Of a DNA stretch of 64,000 nt, positions 43,069 through 52,877 are shown piece after piece; the stretch's first letter is position 1, and every line of letters starts with the position of its first letter. Made by a program: the position numbers and the translations under genes. Source of the DNA: Campanula takesimana (lineage: Eukaryota; Streptophyta; Magnoliopsida; Asterales; Campanulaceae); NCBI GenBank assembly GCA_026119855.1, contig JAOWBW010001047.1, positions 310,001-374,000 of the forward strand, written 5' to 3'. Below the pieces are notes generated by a model that was given only the letters and a program-made list of their open reading frames with translations, was not told the origin of the DNA and searched no databases.

Positions 43069-45956
43069 CTAGTCTGAATCTGGGTAAGGATCCTCCGGAG
43101 GCGAATGAACTCTCTCCAAAGGAAGATGCGGGTAAATGCTAGGGTCAAAGAAGGAAATGGATTCTGCCATGCTGGAACCTTCACCCGAAGAGGATTGGCC
43201 TGGAAAGAAGGAAGGAGGAATCTGGGAGTGAAAACCCGAATGTCTTGCCGGCAGGGGATCCACGCGCTCTAAGGCCAAGTGGGAAAATGGGTCCGAAGCG
43301 ACCTCGTTGGAGCCAGGATCACGGAGCGAATCACGAAAGGCCTCCAAATCAGCCCCACCTAAGGTATGGCGACGAACAAAGGACGGCGGTAGCTCCACGC
43401 TCGACGACCGACGGAAAGGCCTCTCCCCACCACTCACCGAGTTTCTGCCCGGTGGAAACCTGGATTCTGTCCGAGGCCCCTTAGAAGAGCGCCCAACGAA
43501 CCTCTTTAGCCACCTTTTGGCCTGTTTTAGAAGAGAAGGCCTCCCCAGCAAAGCTCGCGCAGCAACCTGCACATGGATAAGGAAACTGCTCAGCAAGGGA
43601 GGAGACAGAAATATGGGATGAGTGTGCACAAATGGAAAAGAATGCATACCACGTCAACAGGAATTTCTCCAACCGGGGCTTCCCCTTCTGCAACAGACAC
43701 GGCCACCATGTGAACCCGGCCTTCAGCATAAACGAAAGAATAGTCCTGCCACACTGGAGGAGCTACCCCAGAGGCCACCACCTGTGGCGATCTCAGCCTC
43801 GTGGCCATAAACCGCCCGTATGGCTCATCAGTGATCAATTCAGCGGCATCCGCTCCCATGAGAAAAGGGTCATCCCCACGGTCAGCAACGAACATGGTCT
43901 CGGGCGGATCAACGGGCTCCCTCTGCATGAGGCCTAGTCCATGCTGCCACAAAACCCTCTCACCTAAATAAAAGGCCTCGCCTCTAAACCCCACCAGCAA
44001 TCTCCTCTGTCTGGTCACCCTCAGGGCTTCTCTCGGATCAAAGACCACCTCCCGCCCCTCATACCGAGACCAAGGGAAAAGGTTGAGCTCCGCCGGCATG
44101 GCACCCCTCAAAACCGCTTTCACATCAGCATAGCGGACAGAAACTCGTCCATTAGACCCTCTCTTCTCCCGAGCTTCCCTATCCCAGCAGGTCATGGCCG
44201 GAAAGACGAGCTCCATGAATAGCTCGGCCAGACCAGCCTCACCCCAAGCAATGTCTCTGATGGCCTCAGGTGTAGTCAAAGACCCAAGAAGAGGGAACAT
44301 ACAGATAGTGTCAGCATAGGCAAAAATGGTGCTACTGAGGAGGAGCCACACATAGGAGCGCCCAAGCTGCTCAGCGGTAATCCGGCCCGCCGCATACTCT
44401 AGAAAGTTGGCCCGAATGACCCTCTCGACTGTTTGTACTAGGATGCCCAAACCCTTGGTAGGACCTGAAAATCCAATGAACGCCCTGATCTCGGCCTCGG
44501 GGATCCTATCCCTCCAAACAACCGGATGCCCCCCAAAGGAAAGCCCGGTAATCATCGCAAAGTCAGTAGGGGTCACAGTCACCTCTCCCCAGCTCAGATG
44601 GAACGTGTGGGTTGTGTCCTACCAATATTCACCCAGGGCATTAAGAAGCCCCATACTCCTATTGGTGTTCACCAGCTGGCCCACAGCCTCTATAAAAGGC
44701 ACCAGTCCCGTGCGTGCCACCCACTCCCTCAGACCGGGAGCATCATCAACAGACTCAGGCATGGCTTCCCACAAAGAGAAGCAAGCATCCGGCGACCCTC
44801 GAGACTTGGGATCACCACCCTACAGGTAAACACAGCAAAGGTATGAATAACACAGTTTACAGATACCAATGCTCATAATGATTGCACAAAAAAAAAAACA
44901 AATGAGAGAAAAGTTTCTGTCCCCTTTAAAATTGCATAAGTCATTTTAAGGGCCATTTTTAGAAAAAAGTTTATGTCCCCTTTAAAATTGCACAAGTCAT
45001 TTTAAGGGTCCATTTTTGGAGGAAATTTTCCGTCCCCTTTAAAATTGCATAAGTCATTTTAAGGGTCAATTTTTGGAGAAAAGTTTCCATCCCCTTTAAA
45101 TTGCATAAGTCATTTTAAGGGCCATTTTTTGAGAAAAGTTTACGTCCCCTTTAAAATTGCATAAGTCATTTTAAGGGCTATTTTTGGAGAAAGGTTTCCG
45201 TCCCCTTTAAAATTGCATAAGTCATTTTAAGGGTCAATTTTTAGAGAAAAGTTTCCGTCCCCTTTAAAATTGCATAAGTCATTTTAAGGGCCATTTTTGG
45301 AGAAAGGTTTCCGTCCCCTTTAAAATTGCATAAGTCATTTTAAGGGTCATTTTTGGAGAAAAGTTCCCGTCCCCTTTAAAAAATGCATAAGTCATTTTCA
45401 AGGGTCATATTCTTTCCCGAAAAGGCATAGTCACTTTTGGAGAAATTGTCATTTTGGTCTCAACAACAATATGCCCATCCCATAATTTCCCCCGCAAACA
45501 TACAACAACTTATCCTAGGAAATGCTAGCATGCACTTAACTGCGCCAAAATGACTAGTCGAACCTAAGGTACAAGTAGTTTATGCATGGACCACGGCAAC
45601 ATACTTTGATTTTGGAAAGTTTAGCTAGGCATGTCCAAACGAGGCAATGAGCACATACTCACGTCCCTAATGGTCCCAATGACACAAAAATGAGGTCAAT
45701 TTCATGAAATCACGTCAAGAAATGCGAAGATATCAAATGGCATGGACAAAACCCTAGGCCTAGGAAAGACTTGCAAGGCTCAAATGTGAGTAGGAAGAAT
45801 GCGTACCCCGTCGCCATGGCACGAGTGAATTGTGGGAGACTTGTAGAAACCCGCTCCCTCATCCCGGAGATTGATAGCGTAGCCTCAAAAGTTTCGAGCC
45901 ATGTCTAGCCTCTTCTCCGCCCCTCTAGGATAACGTGCGCATGCCCGTCCCGCCAT
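43069..45956 (-). pseudogene. Antisense plant mobile domain (PMD) gene captured in element C
   Basis: Three-exon model on the minus strand, all junctions in phase 0: exon 1 45956-45807 (ATG, MAGRACARYPRGAEKRLDMA), exon 2 44819-43650, exon 3 43566-43069 (stop after EDPYPDSD). Donors GTACGC and GTATGC and acceptors CTGTAG and TGCAG are visible. Exon 2 has the PMD hallmarks: WVARTGLVPFIEAVGQLVNT, THTFHLSWGEVTVTPTDFAM, ITGLSFGGHPVVW, LLLSSTIFAYADTICMFPLL and ELFPWSRYEG-like ELNLFPWSRYEG. About 606 codons with two in-frame stops: TGA at 45885-45887 and TAG at 44619-44621. Intron 1 contains the 60-bp repeat array. Antisense extra genes with this domain are known in Tat/Ogre elements; their role is unknown. 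Exon 1 is the least certain part. Confidence 0.75.
44925..45410 (-). repeat. ~58-60 bp tandem repeat in intron 1 of the antisense PMD gene
   Basis: About eight copies of CCCCTTTAAAATTGCATAAG and TCATTTTAAGGG with GGAGAAAAGTTTCCGT linkers. Confidence 0.92.
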
Positions 45957-46284
45957 GATCAATCCTTGAGGAATCCGAGTAAGAAAATTTGTAAATTGAT
46001 GGAGTTTTCCCTCTCAAAATCGCCTCTTTTCTCTCTGTTTTTTAGTCTGAAGATTGGGGCAACCATCCGTATGGCTGCCTTTTGAAAAAGAAGAAGACGC
46101 CCTCTTAAGCCGTACGGATGGTTTGGGCGAAGAAAATCTCAGCCTAAAATTACCCTTGTGCCCCTCGCACCTTGAACAAGATTTTTCCCCAAGATTCGGA
46201 AATGCCCTCCTTGGCTCATGCAACTTGAATTGAACCTAGAAAATTTAGGTTCCCGAAGTCATCACAGGCAGTCCTAGCGACGTA

Positions 46285-46740
46285 AGCCCAGCTTTGTGAA
46301 ATTAATTATGGCCGTCCTCGACGTAAGCCCAGTAAAAATTTGGAAATGGTCTTTTGCTTAATATGGCCGTCCTCGACGTAAGCCCAGTTAAAAGTTAAAA
46401 ATTTGGAAATGGTCTTTTGCTTAATATGGCCGTCCTCGATGTAAGCCCAGTAAAAATTTGGAAATGGTCTTTTGCTTAATATGGTCGTCCCTGACGTAAG
46501 CCCAGTTAAAAATTTGTTGAGAAAATATGGCCGTCCCTGACGTAAGCCCAGTTAAAAATTTGTTGAGAAAACATGGCCGTCCCTGACGTAAGCCCAGTTA
46601 AAAATTTGTTGAGAAAATATGGTCGTCCTCGACGTAAGCCCAGTTAAAAATTTGTTGAGAAAATATGGCCGTCCTCGACGTAAGCCCAGTTAAAAATTTG
46701 TTGAGAAAATATGGCCGTTCCCGACGTAAGCCCATTAGCT
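46285..46740 (+). repeat. 45-62 bp tandem repeat, element C
   Basis: About ten copies of ATGGCCGTCCTCGACGTAAG followed by CCCAGTTAAAAATTTG, in two length classes. Confidence 0.92.
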
Positions 46741-46764
46741 ATGACTCAGAATAGTCATTATAGG

Positions 46765-47215
46765 TTAAAGTCTTTGCCCGGCAGTCCTTAAAGGGACGTA
46801 AGACCAGTTTTCCCGTCAATCTCCCCAAATATGGAGTTGACTCCGGTCAAGCTTACACTTAGAATAGTCGTTATAGGCTAGAGCCTTTGTCCCGGCAGTC
46901 CTTAGAAGGACGTAAGACCATTTTTCCCATCAATCTCCCCAAAGATGGAGTTGACTCCGGTCAAGCTTAGACTTAGAATAGTCGTTATAGGCTAGAGCCT
47001 TTGTCCCGGCTGTCCTTAGAGGGACGTAAGACCAGTTTTCCCGTCAATCTCCCCAAAGATGGAGTTGACCCCGGTCAAGCTTGGACTTAGAATAGTCGTT
47101 ATAGGCTAGAGCCTTTGTCCCGGCAGTCCTTAGAGGGACGTAAGACCAGTTTTCCCGTCAATCTCCCCAAAGATGGAGTTGACCCCGGTCAAGCTTGGAC
47201 TTAGAATAGTCACCA
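46765..47215 (+). repeat. ~121 bp tandem repeat, element C
   Basis: Nearly four copies of CCGGCAGTCCTTAGAGGGAC..GTAAGACCAG..GATGGAGTTGACCCCGGTCA. Homologous to the 110-bp units of element B (23440-24030). Confidence 0.92.
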
Positions 47216-47399
47216 TAGGCCATCCCCGACGTAAGCCCAGTAAAAATCTGTCCCGTATAAGTCAACCCTCTCTTATAGAGTCAAGTTGACCGTATCCCCA
47301 GCAAGTCAACCCTCTCCCATAGAGCCAAGTTGACCATGTCTCGCCTCTGACCCCTAGAGTCATGCCTCCTTGCGGATCTAAGTAACCCCGCGTACCTCC

Positions 47400-47465
47400 G
47401 AACTACGTTAGGCTTGATTCCCCGCGAACGGGATACATAGGAATCCTATACCACTAGGTCCAGCC
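47400..47465 (+). other. Type-2 structured motif, element C copy 2 (3' variant)
   Basis: GAACTACG and CATAG arms (one mismatch), inner CCC-GCGAAC-GGG hairpin, loop GGCT and downstream AGCC (47462). Same position relative to the LTR as the B 3' copy. Confidence 0.55.
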
Positions 47466-47563
47466 ATGCAACTAAAATCGGTTAAAACCGTCGTCCCGTC
47501 AGATTGGGATGCTTATTTCTATCAACAACCCCGCTCCTTCGAAGCGACGTTGCCGAGGGGCTC

Positions 47564-49048
47564 TGTAAGTACCCCAATCTGAAACCGACCTATCTTAGAG
47601 GTAGCCTTAGCACCGTTTCAGGGATAATCTAATAGGCCAGGACCTCCCTAGGATAAGCTATAAATTCCAGGACTACTCTGGTATAAAATTGGAAAAATCC
47701 AGAAGCTCGCCATGCTGAGCCGTACGGATGCTTTGGGTACTAGAGGGGCCTAGCCGTACGGCTGGTTTGGGCACCCTCAGTCCCTATAAGTAGAACCCCT
47801 TGGTGATCATTTCAGGGGGAGAAACATTAGAACTAAGGTAACTCTGTCGAATTCACCTCAGAATAGTGTGAGTAAGAGTGAACAAAGAGTGAAAGAGAGA
47901 AAAGAAGATTGGCCTAAACCAAGATAGGTAAAGACACCTCCTCCCCCTCCCTTCTCTTCATCTAAGAACTGTATTTATCTTTGATCTTGTCATTTATTGT
48001 TGATCTTTACATTCTTGCAAGTCTTGTCCATTCAAGCAATATACATATATCTATTATTATTTATATTTCCTAGTCCAAGCCATGAGATGATCAAAGGTGC
48101 CCTCCATACTTTGTGTGGAAGAGGTTCAAACCTAGTTTGATCATGTCTTGTTGATTGTTCATTTACATTCTTGTCATGGATGATGCTCTTGTTGTTCATT
48201 TTGCTCATTTTAAGCTATGATGATCATGTTGAGGATAAAGTCTCAATCTTTATCCTCATCGCCTTGATCTAGCCCAAAATTCCCAAGTTTGGGTAATAAA
48301 GATCCAATCTTTATGGTTTGTTCTTGTCCCTAAAGGATTAATCTTGCCTAGAAGAGCCATTTTGATGGTAAAGTTTCAATCTTTACTCATCAAATGGTCA
48401 CTATGGCTCAAAAGGGCATATTGGCCACCTTTTTCATGTTTCTCCCATGATTGCCTTTGATCATGCCCAAACTCTTGTTTTGGGAGGTTCTTTGATGATC
48501 AAATGGCATAGGAATGAGTTGTTAATGTTGTTTTGTGTTTGAATAACAAACTGGAATCAGAACAGTTTGGTCCAGTTCAAGCAGAATGCTCTGTTTCTGC
48601 CTAGAACTGGACTGTTGCTTGAATAAACTGTAAAATCCCAGGAGTAGTCTCCCCATCCGTACGCTACTTTGGCCGTATAGGGAGATTGACCATTTTGCCC
48701 TTCTGTCTTCTGTTTTCTTGTCAAACAAACCCTTTTTCAGTTGAAAAGATAAATAAAAAGTCAAAACAAAGATTTTCCGTTAAAACACACACACACACAT
48801 GCACTTTTTGTTAACTAACAAGGGAGACTCGGCTTTGTCCGAGGCAACTTGGGAGGACGTAAAAACTCTTCCCAAGTTGTAACCTGACCTCCGAACCTTT
48901 GAACTCAAACCTTTGTCATTTTGTTGGGTTTAAAATTAACAAAATGTGGCGACTCCGTTAAATTGGTCTGGTTCCCGCGTTTGGTATTTCGCCCTTGAAA
49001 CGCACTCGTGTTTCTCTCTCTCTTTTTTTTTTGGGCAGGATCCTTACA
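47564..49048 (+). repeat. 3' LTR of element C
   Basis: TGTAAGTACCCC to GGATCCTTACA, preceded by GCCGAGGGGCTC and followed by GTAGT. Confidence 0.95.
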
Positions 49049-49141
49049 GTAGTGCAATTATTCTACATGCATGCACGTGTGAGAGTCAAGTTCTAGATGT
49101 CAAGGTGAAAAAAGTTTTTTTTTTAAAGCGAGTAAAATATT

Positions 49142-49216
49142 GACCGGACCAAAGTGGTTGCCTACGTTTCCCTCAATCTTCAGAAAGAGAGAGAGAGACT
49201 CAGGTTAACGTAGTTC
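49142..49216 (-). other. Type-2 structured motif, element F 5' copy
   Basis: On the minus strand: GAACTACG and CGTAG arms with a long CT/GA-rich inner part. The loop AACC to downstream GGTC pairing is imperfect here, the weakest copy. Confidence 0.45.
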
Positions 49217-49773
49217 GAGTTTGCAAAGATTCTTGAGAAGAGGAAGAGCACATAAGCACGTAGGAGCACATAGAAGAGAGGGATAGAAGTACTCACAGTG
49301 CTTGCATTACCCATTAATGGGTGCAAAATAAACTAGGGGATGAGTAAAGTAGTCACCCCTAATTTATTCATTTTTTTATACTCCACTGCAAAAGATGTTA
49401 GCGCAAAAAAAATACATGTATATGACATAAATCATTTTTTTGCACTTATGGGGACGGAGTAAAGCAAGCAAAGAAGTTTTTTTTTTAAAGTTCAGGGACT
49501 GATCTGCAGTTTTTTACAAATTTAGGGACTGTTCTGCAGTTTGAAGTGCAGGGACTATTATGCAAATAATTCTTGGCAAGAAGGAATACCGTACGAGGGA
49601 TTTGATATCACGTACGAGATATCTCTCCCGGAACCCAGATTCAAGACAGAACAGATTCAAAAAAAGAGCAGTCCGAAAATTCACAGAAAAATTCAGAAAA
49701 AATATATTTTTAGCAGAAAATTACAGAGATTAAAACCACCTAATTTGTACGCAAGTCTAACCCACTTAAATTA

Positions 49774-49791
49774 TCCCCAACAAAGTCGCCA
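49774..49791 (-). other. Primer binding site of element F, tRNA-Arg type
   Basis: Minus strand TGGCGACTTTGTTGGGGA, differing from the element C site by C-to-T changes only. A few bases separate it from the 5' LTR. Confidence 0.72.
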
Positions 49792-49794
49792 CTG

Positions 49795-50772
49795 TGTTTC
49801 ACCCGAGAAGATTCCCGCTTGCCTCTTTGATTTGAGAGTCGCCACCATGTTGTTGGACGAACACGGACCGTGAGATTCTTGAGTTCGGGGGTTAAGTTAT
49901 GGATTAGGAAGGTCAAGGAGCACCCAATCCACCCAATCTAGGATTGGTCTTGCTTAGGTGTTTTTAATCAAATAGCAAATAAACAATTAAAACAAATAAA
50001 GGCAATAATTAATTTCTTAATTATTGGAATGTCGGATCATGTACTTCGAGACCATCTCCATGGATTGGAGAGGCTCTAGGCTGATCCTTTTGATGGGATT
50101 ACACTACTCTAAAATGAAGAATGAGATGAGAAGTAGAGATTAAAAGCGTAGGAGTTTACCTAAAGCGTTCTTGAGATTCCAATTGATGGCATTGACTAAG
50201 GCCTTGAAGATCCAAGAGTTTTTTATTGATTTTGGCTTGAAAGGATGAGTTTTTAATGGTGTTTTGGTGTGAGGAGAGAGGAAAACGGGATTCTTAAGAG
50301 AGAGACTGATTGGAGGGTTGTTAACCTCTTTTTGGATGACTAGGAACCATTAACTAGCATTAGGAGTGAAGACTCTTTATTTATAGGCTTAGATTGCTTA
50401 GGGACCAAGTAGAGAGGTTTAATTAAGTAAGGAGATCAGTAGGAAACCTCCAGGAAGTCTCCTAATTCAATATTGCCCGGATTAGGAGAGTGTTGGCCAA
50501 GAAAGAGATTAGGACGGACAAGGAAAGTGAATTAGACTCGCAGACAAAGTAGATGTCTCGTACGAGACATTGATGTCTCGTACGAGGCATCCAGTGCAAC
50601 ATTACTGTTTTATCATTGTCTATAGTTTCTTTGTTCAGTTTAGCCCCTAACTAATGAAGTCAGTCAGAAACTTAACGAAACATGCCAAAACTAACGAGTA
50701 TTCATCCAAATACGAAGGCGAGACACGAGAGTAGTGTAATCATAATTTTGAGTTCAAAATGGGGTGTCTACA
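49795..50772 (-). repeat. 5' LTR of element F
   Basis: On the minus strand it starts TGTAGACACCCCATTT at 50772. Matches 31328-32307. Paired TGTCTCGTACGAGACAT motif at 50554-50590. Confidence 0.88.
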
Positions 50773-51350
50773 GAGCCCCTCAGCGACGATACTTATGGAA
50801 GAAGTAACGTCGTCGATAGAAAAGACACCATTTAGAACTTTGGGTATAGTCGTGCTAAAAAGCTTCCTACGTATTCCTCTGGAAAGGAATCAGACCAAAC
50901 GTAGTTCGACTCCGAAAACACGAAAAAACGGTGGTTTTAGGTATTTTGGAAATCATTTTGAAAGAAATATTACGGTAAGTAAAGTTAGAGTTTAGAGAGT
51001 ACCCCATACTGAGGAATCAATGTCCTTGACCCAATTCTGAATATGCCCTCTGTTGTTGATGGAGTGTCGCGTTGACGGTATTGCTGGTGTAGACTGTGTT
51101 GCAGACTATGTTGAAGTTGTTGGGGAATATCCTCAATCAATGCTCCTACATTGAGAGTACTGGATATTATCCTCTTTCAATAGTTGATTGAAAGTACTGG
51201 ATCCCTGGATGTTCTCTTCAATGGAGAAGTAAAGTGAATTAGATTCGCAGACAAAGGAGATGTCTCGTATGAGACATTGATGTCTCGTACGAGGAATCCA
51301 GTGCAACATTACTGTTTTATCCTTGTCTATAGTTTCTTTGTTTAGTTTAG
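50773..51350 (-). other. Rearranged tail of element F: internal 3' end plus U3 fragment
   Basis: 50773-51228 repeats 32308-32760 (purine tract, type-2 motif, start of the tandem repeat). Then 51229-51350 jumps to U3 sequence matching 50520-50645, with another TGTCTCGTA motif pair (51261, 51281). Similarity changes abruptly at about 51228. The assembly gap follows. Confidence 0.8.
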
Positions 51351-51450
51351 NNNNNNNNNNNNNNNNNNNNNNNNNNNNNNNNNNNNNNNNNNNNNNNNNN
51401 NNNNNNNNNNNNNNNNNNNNNNNNNNNNNNNNNNNNNNNNNNNNNNNNNN
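51351..51450. other. Assembly gap (100 N)
   Basis: Exactly 100 N, the usual placeholder for a gap of unknown size. It falls in an LTR fragment. Confidence 0.99.
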
Positions 51451-52560
51451 AAAGAAATGAAAATCAAAAAGTTCAAATTTTCGAAAACAGTTAGAAAATT
51501 TTAGAGACCAAACATGCATAAATGACGAAGACACAACCAAGAACGACCCTTGAATGCTCGAAGAACACCAAGAACACGAAATCATGAAACTTCACCAAAC
51601 TAGACAAATAATATATCAAAATGACCGCATGACGACAAGGAATCTAAATATGCAAACAAAAATAAGAACAAATCAATAATGAAAGCACAATGATCAAAGA
51701 GAATGCCCGAAAATTGAAAAATTTTGAAAACAAAAACTCAGATTTGTAAAACAAAAGAGCTTGATCGTTAAAATGTTGGTTTTAAAAGATTCGAAATCAA
51801 GATAGAACACAAACCAACAAACGATATAGAAAAAGGATCATCGAATCAAGAGAAATCAAAGGAAAATGAATCCGGGTTTAAAAAAAAATATAAGGAGATT
51901 AAAGGGTGAGAATTCATACCATTCGTCTTGTGTAGATGTTGATGCTTTCTTAGGACACATAAACTTATATATATGAATGTAAAATGAAGAAGAAAAATGA
52001 AGATGAAGAGAAGGAGGCGAGTCTGGGGAGAGAGGGAGTGAGACGGGGAGAGAGAGAGAGAAATAGAGTAGGTGAGAAGAGAGGAAGGTGATGATGTGTT
52101 TTTTAGGTTTAGGTTTAAAATTTGCACTGATAAAGCAAAAACACAGTCAAAAATTTAAAAAGATGAGAAGTTGAAGGGATGGCATTTATGAGGGATTTTG
52201 AAATGGCGGCTCATCATGATAGGTGCATTAAATGCTGAATGACACAAAGTGTCATGATGTGACATTTAGGTTTTGAAAAACTGCTCCACTTTCCCTTTAA
52301 GTGTATGAGCAATTTTGACTAATTTTTGCACAAACACCAAAAACATCTATTTTGGTGTAAGTTTGGGGTGCAAGAAATATATCCCAGAAAATAAAATTTT
52401 TCGAAAAAGCGTAAAAACGAGGGAAAAATTTTAATTGCACAAGTACCCTTGAACAATAAAGGAATGTCAAAAGACATAGATTCCTATAATAAATGAACAG
52501 AATGAACATACCTGGTACTTGTGTATTTATTACGTTCAATCATTGAAATTGAATTTTGAG
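51451..52560. other. AT-rich sequence of unclear origin
   Basis: No domain on either strand. Contains GA-rich runs near 52020-52070 that read as low-complexity peptide. It may be flanking DNA or the far 3' part of the SIRE element; an env-like frame, present in some SIRE elements, was not recognised. Confidence 0.4.
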
Positions 52561-52574
52561 AAATGATTGAGCCG

Positions 52575-52790
52575 CAATAGTTAATGCGCGCATGAAGAGG
52601 CGCATTACTTCAGCAAGGCGCATACTCATCTAGGCGCATTATCATCAAGGCGCATTAACATCAAGGCGCGCAAAGATGGGTTGAGCGCGCGCATGAATTG
52701 ATAGGCGCGCAGATATTGTGCGCGCAGAAAACGAGAGATGGGCGCGCAGTTAGTAAGGCGCATAGATGGCGCATAATTCCTTGAACTTTT
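52575..52790 (-). repeat. Cluster of GGCGCA/GCGCGC motifs in the SIRE 3' region
   Basis: About fifteen copies of AGGCGCAT or GCGCGCA within 210 bp, unlike the AT-rich surroundings. The same motif is dense in the LTR (59793-59960) and in gag. Confidence 0.75.
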
Positions 52791-52877
52791 GAAAAATTGA
52801 TTTAATCATTTGTACCATAATATACTCATAACTCAACACAACATAAAATCATTAGTATTGACAAAACTATATTGAAT

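Larger units (their letters stand above)
36927..49048 (+). mobile_element. Element C: Tat/Ogre-like LTR retrotransposon with antisense PMD gene, no pol
   Basis: 12.1 kb with nearly identical LTRs (36927-38413 and 47564-49048, TGTAAG...CTTACA), an exact GTAGT duplication, tRNA-Arg primer site and GCCGAGGGGCTC purine tract. It holds a gag remnant in sense, a PMD gene in antisense, and three kinds of tandem repeat. Protease, reverse transcriptase, RNase H and integrase are absent. It lies inside element F. Confidence 0.93.
31328..51350 (-). mobile_element. Element F: non-autonomous Tat/Ogre-like LTR retrotransposon, minus strand, holding element C
   Basis: Two similar LTRs read on the minus strand (5' LTR 49795-50772, 3' LTR 31328-32307; minus ends TGTAGACACC and AAACA). 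A tRNA-Arg-type primer site adjoins the 5' LTR, a GCTGAGGGGCTC purine tract the 3' LTR. The interior holds a gag remnant, tandem repeats, both structured motifs, and element C as a later insertion. To the right of the 5' LTR a further internal 3' end and a U3 fragment follow before the N gap, so the far boundary is not known. Confidence 0.82.

Noticed and set aside
43245..43937. Plus-strand open frames in element C
   Set aside because: They are opposite-strand shadows of the antisense PMD gene; no domain in the plus reading.
51846..52127. Minus-strand frame with hydrophobic runs, candidate env-like protein of the SIRE element
   Set aside because: Ser/Leu/Phe-rich translation of GA/CT-rich low-complexity DNA; no signal peptide plus fusion or coiled-coil arrangement, and no position evidence.
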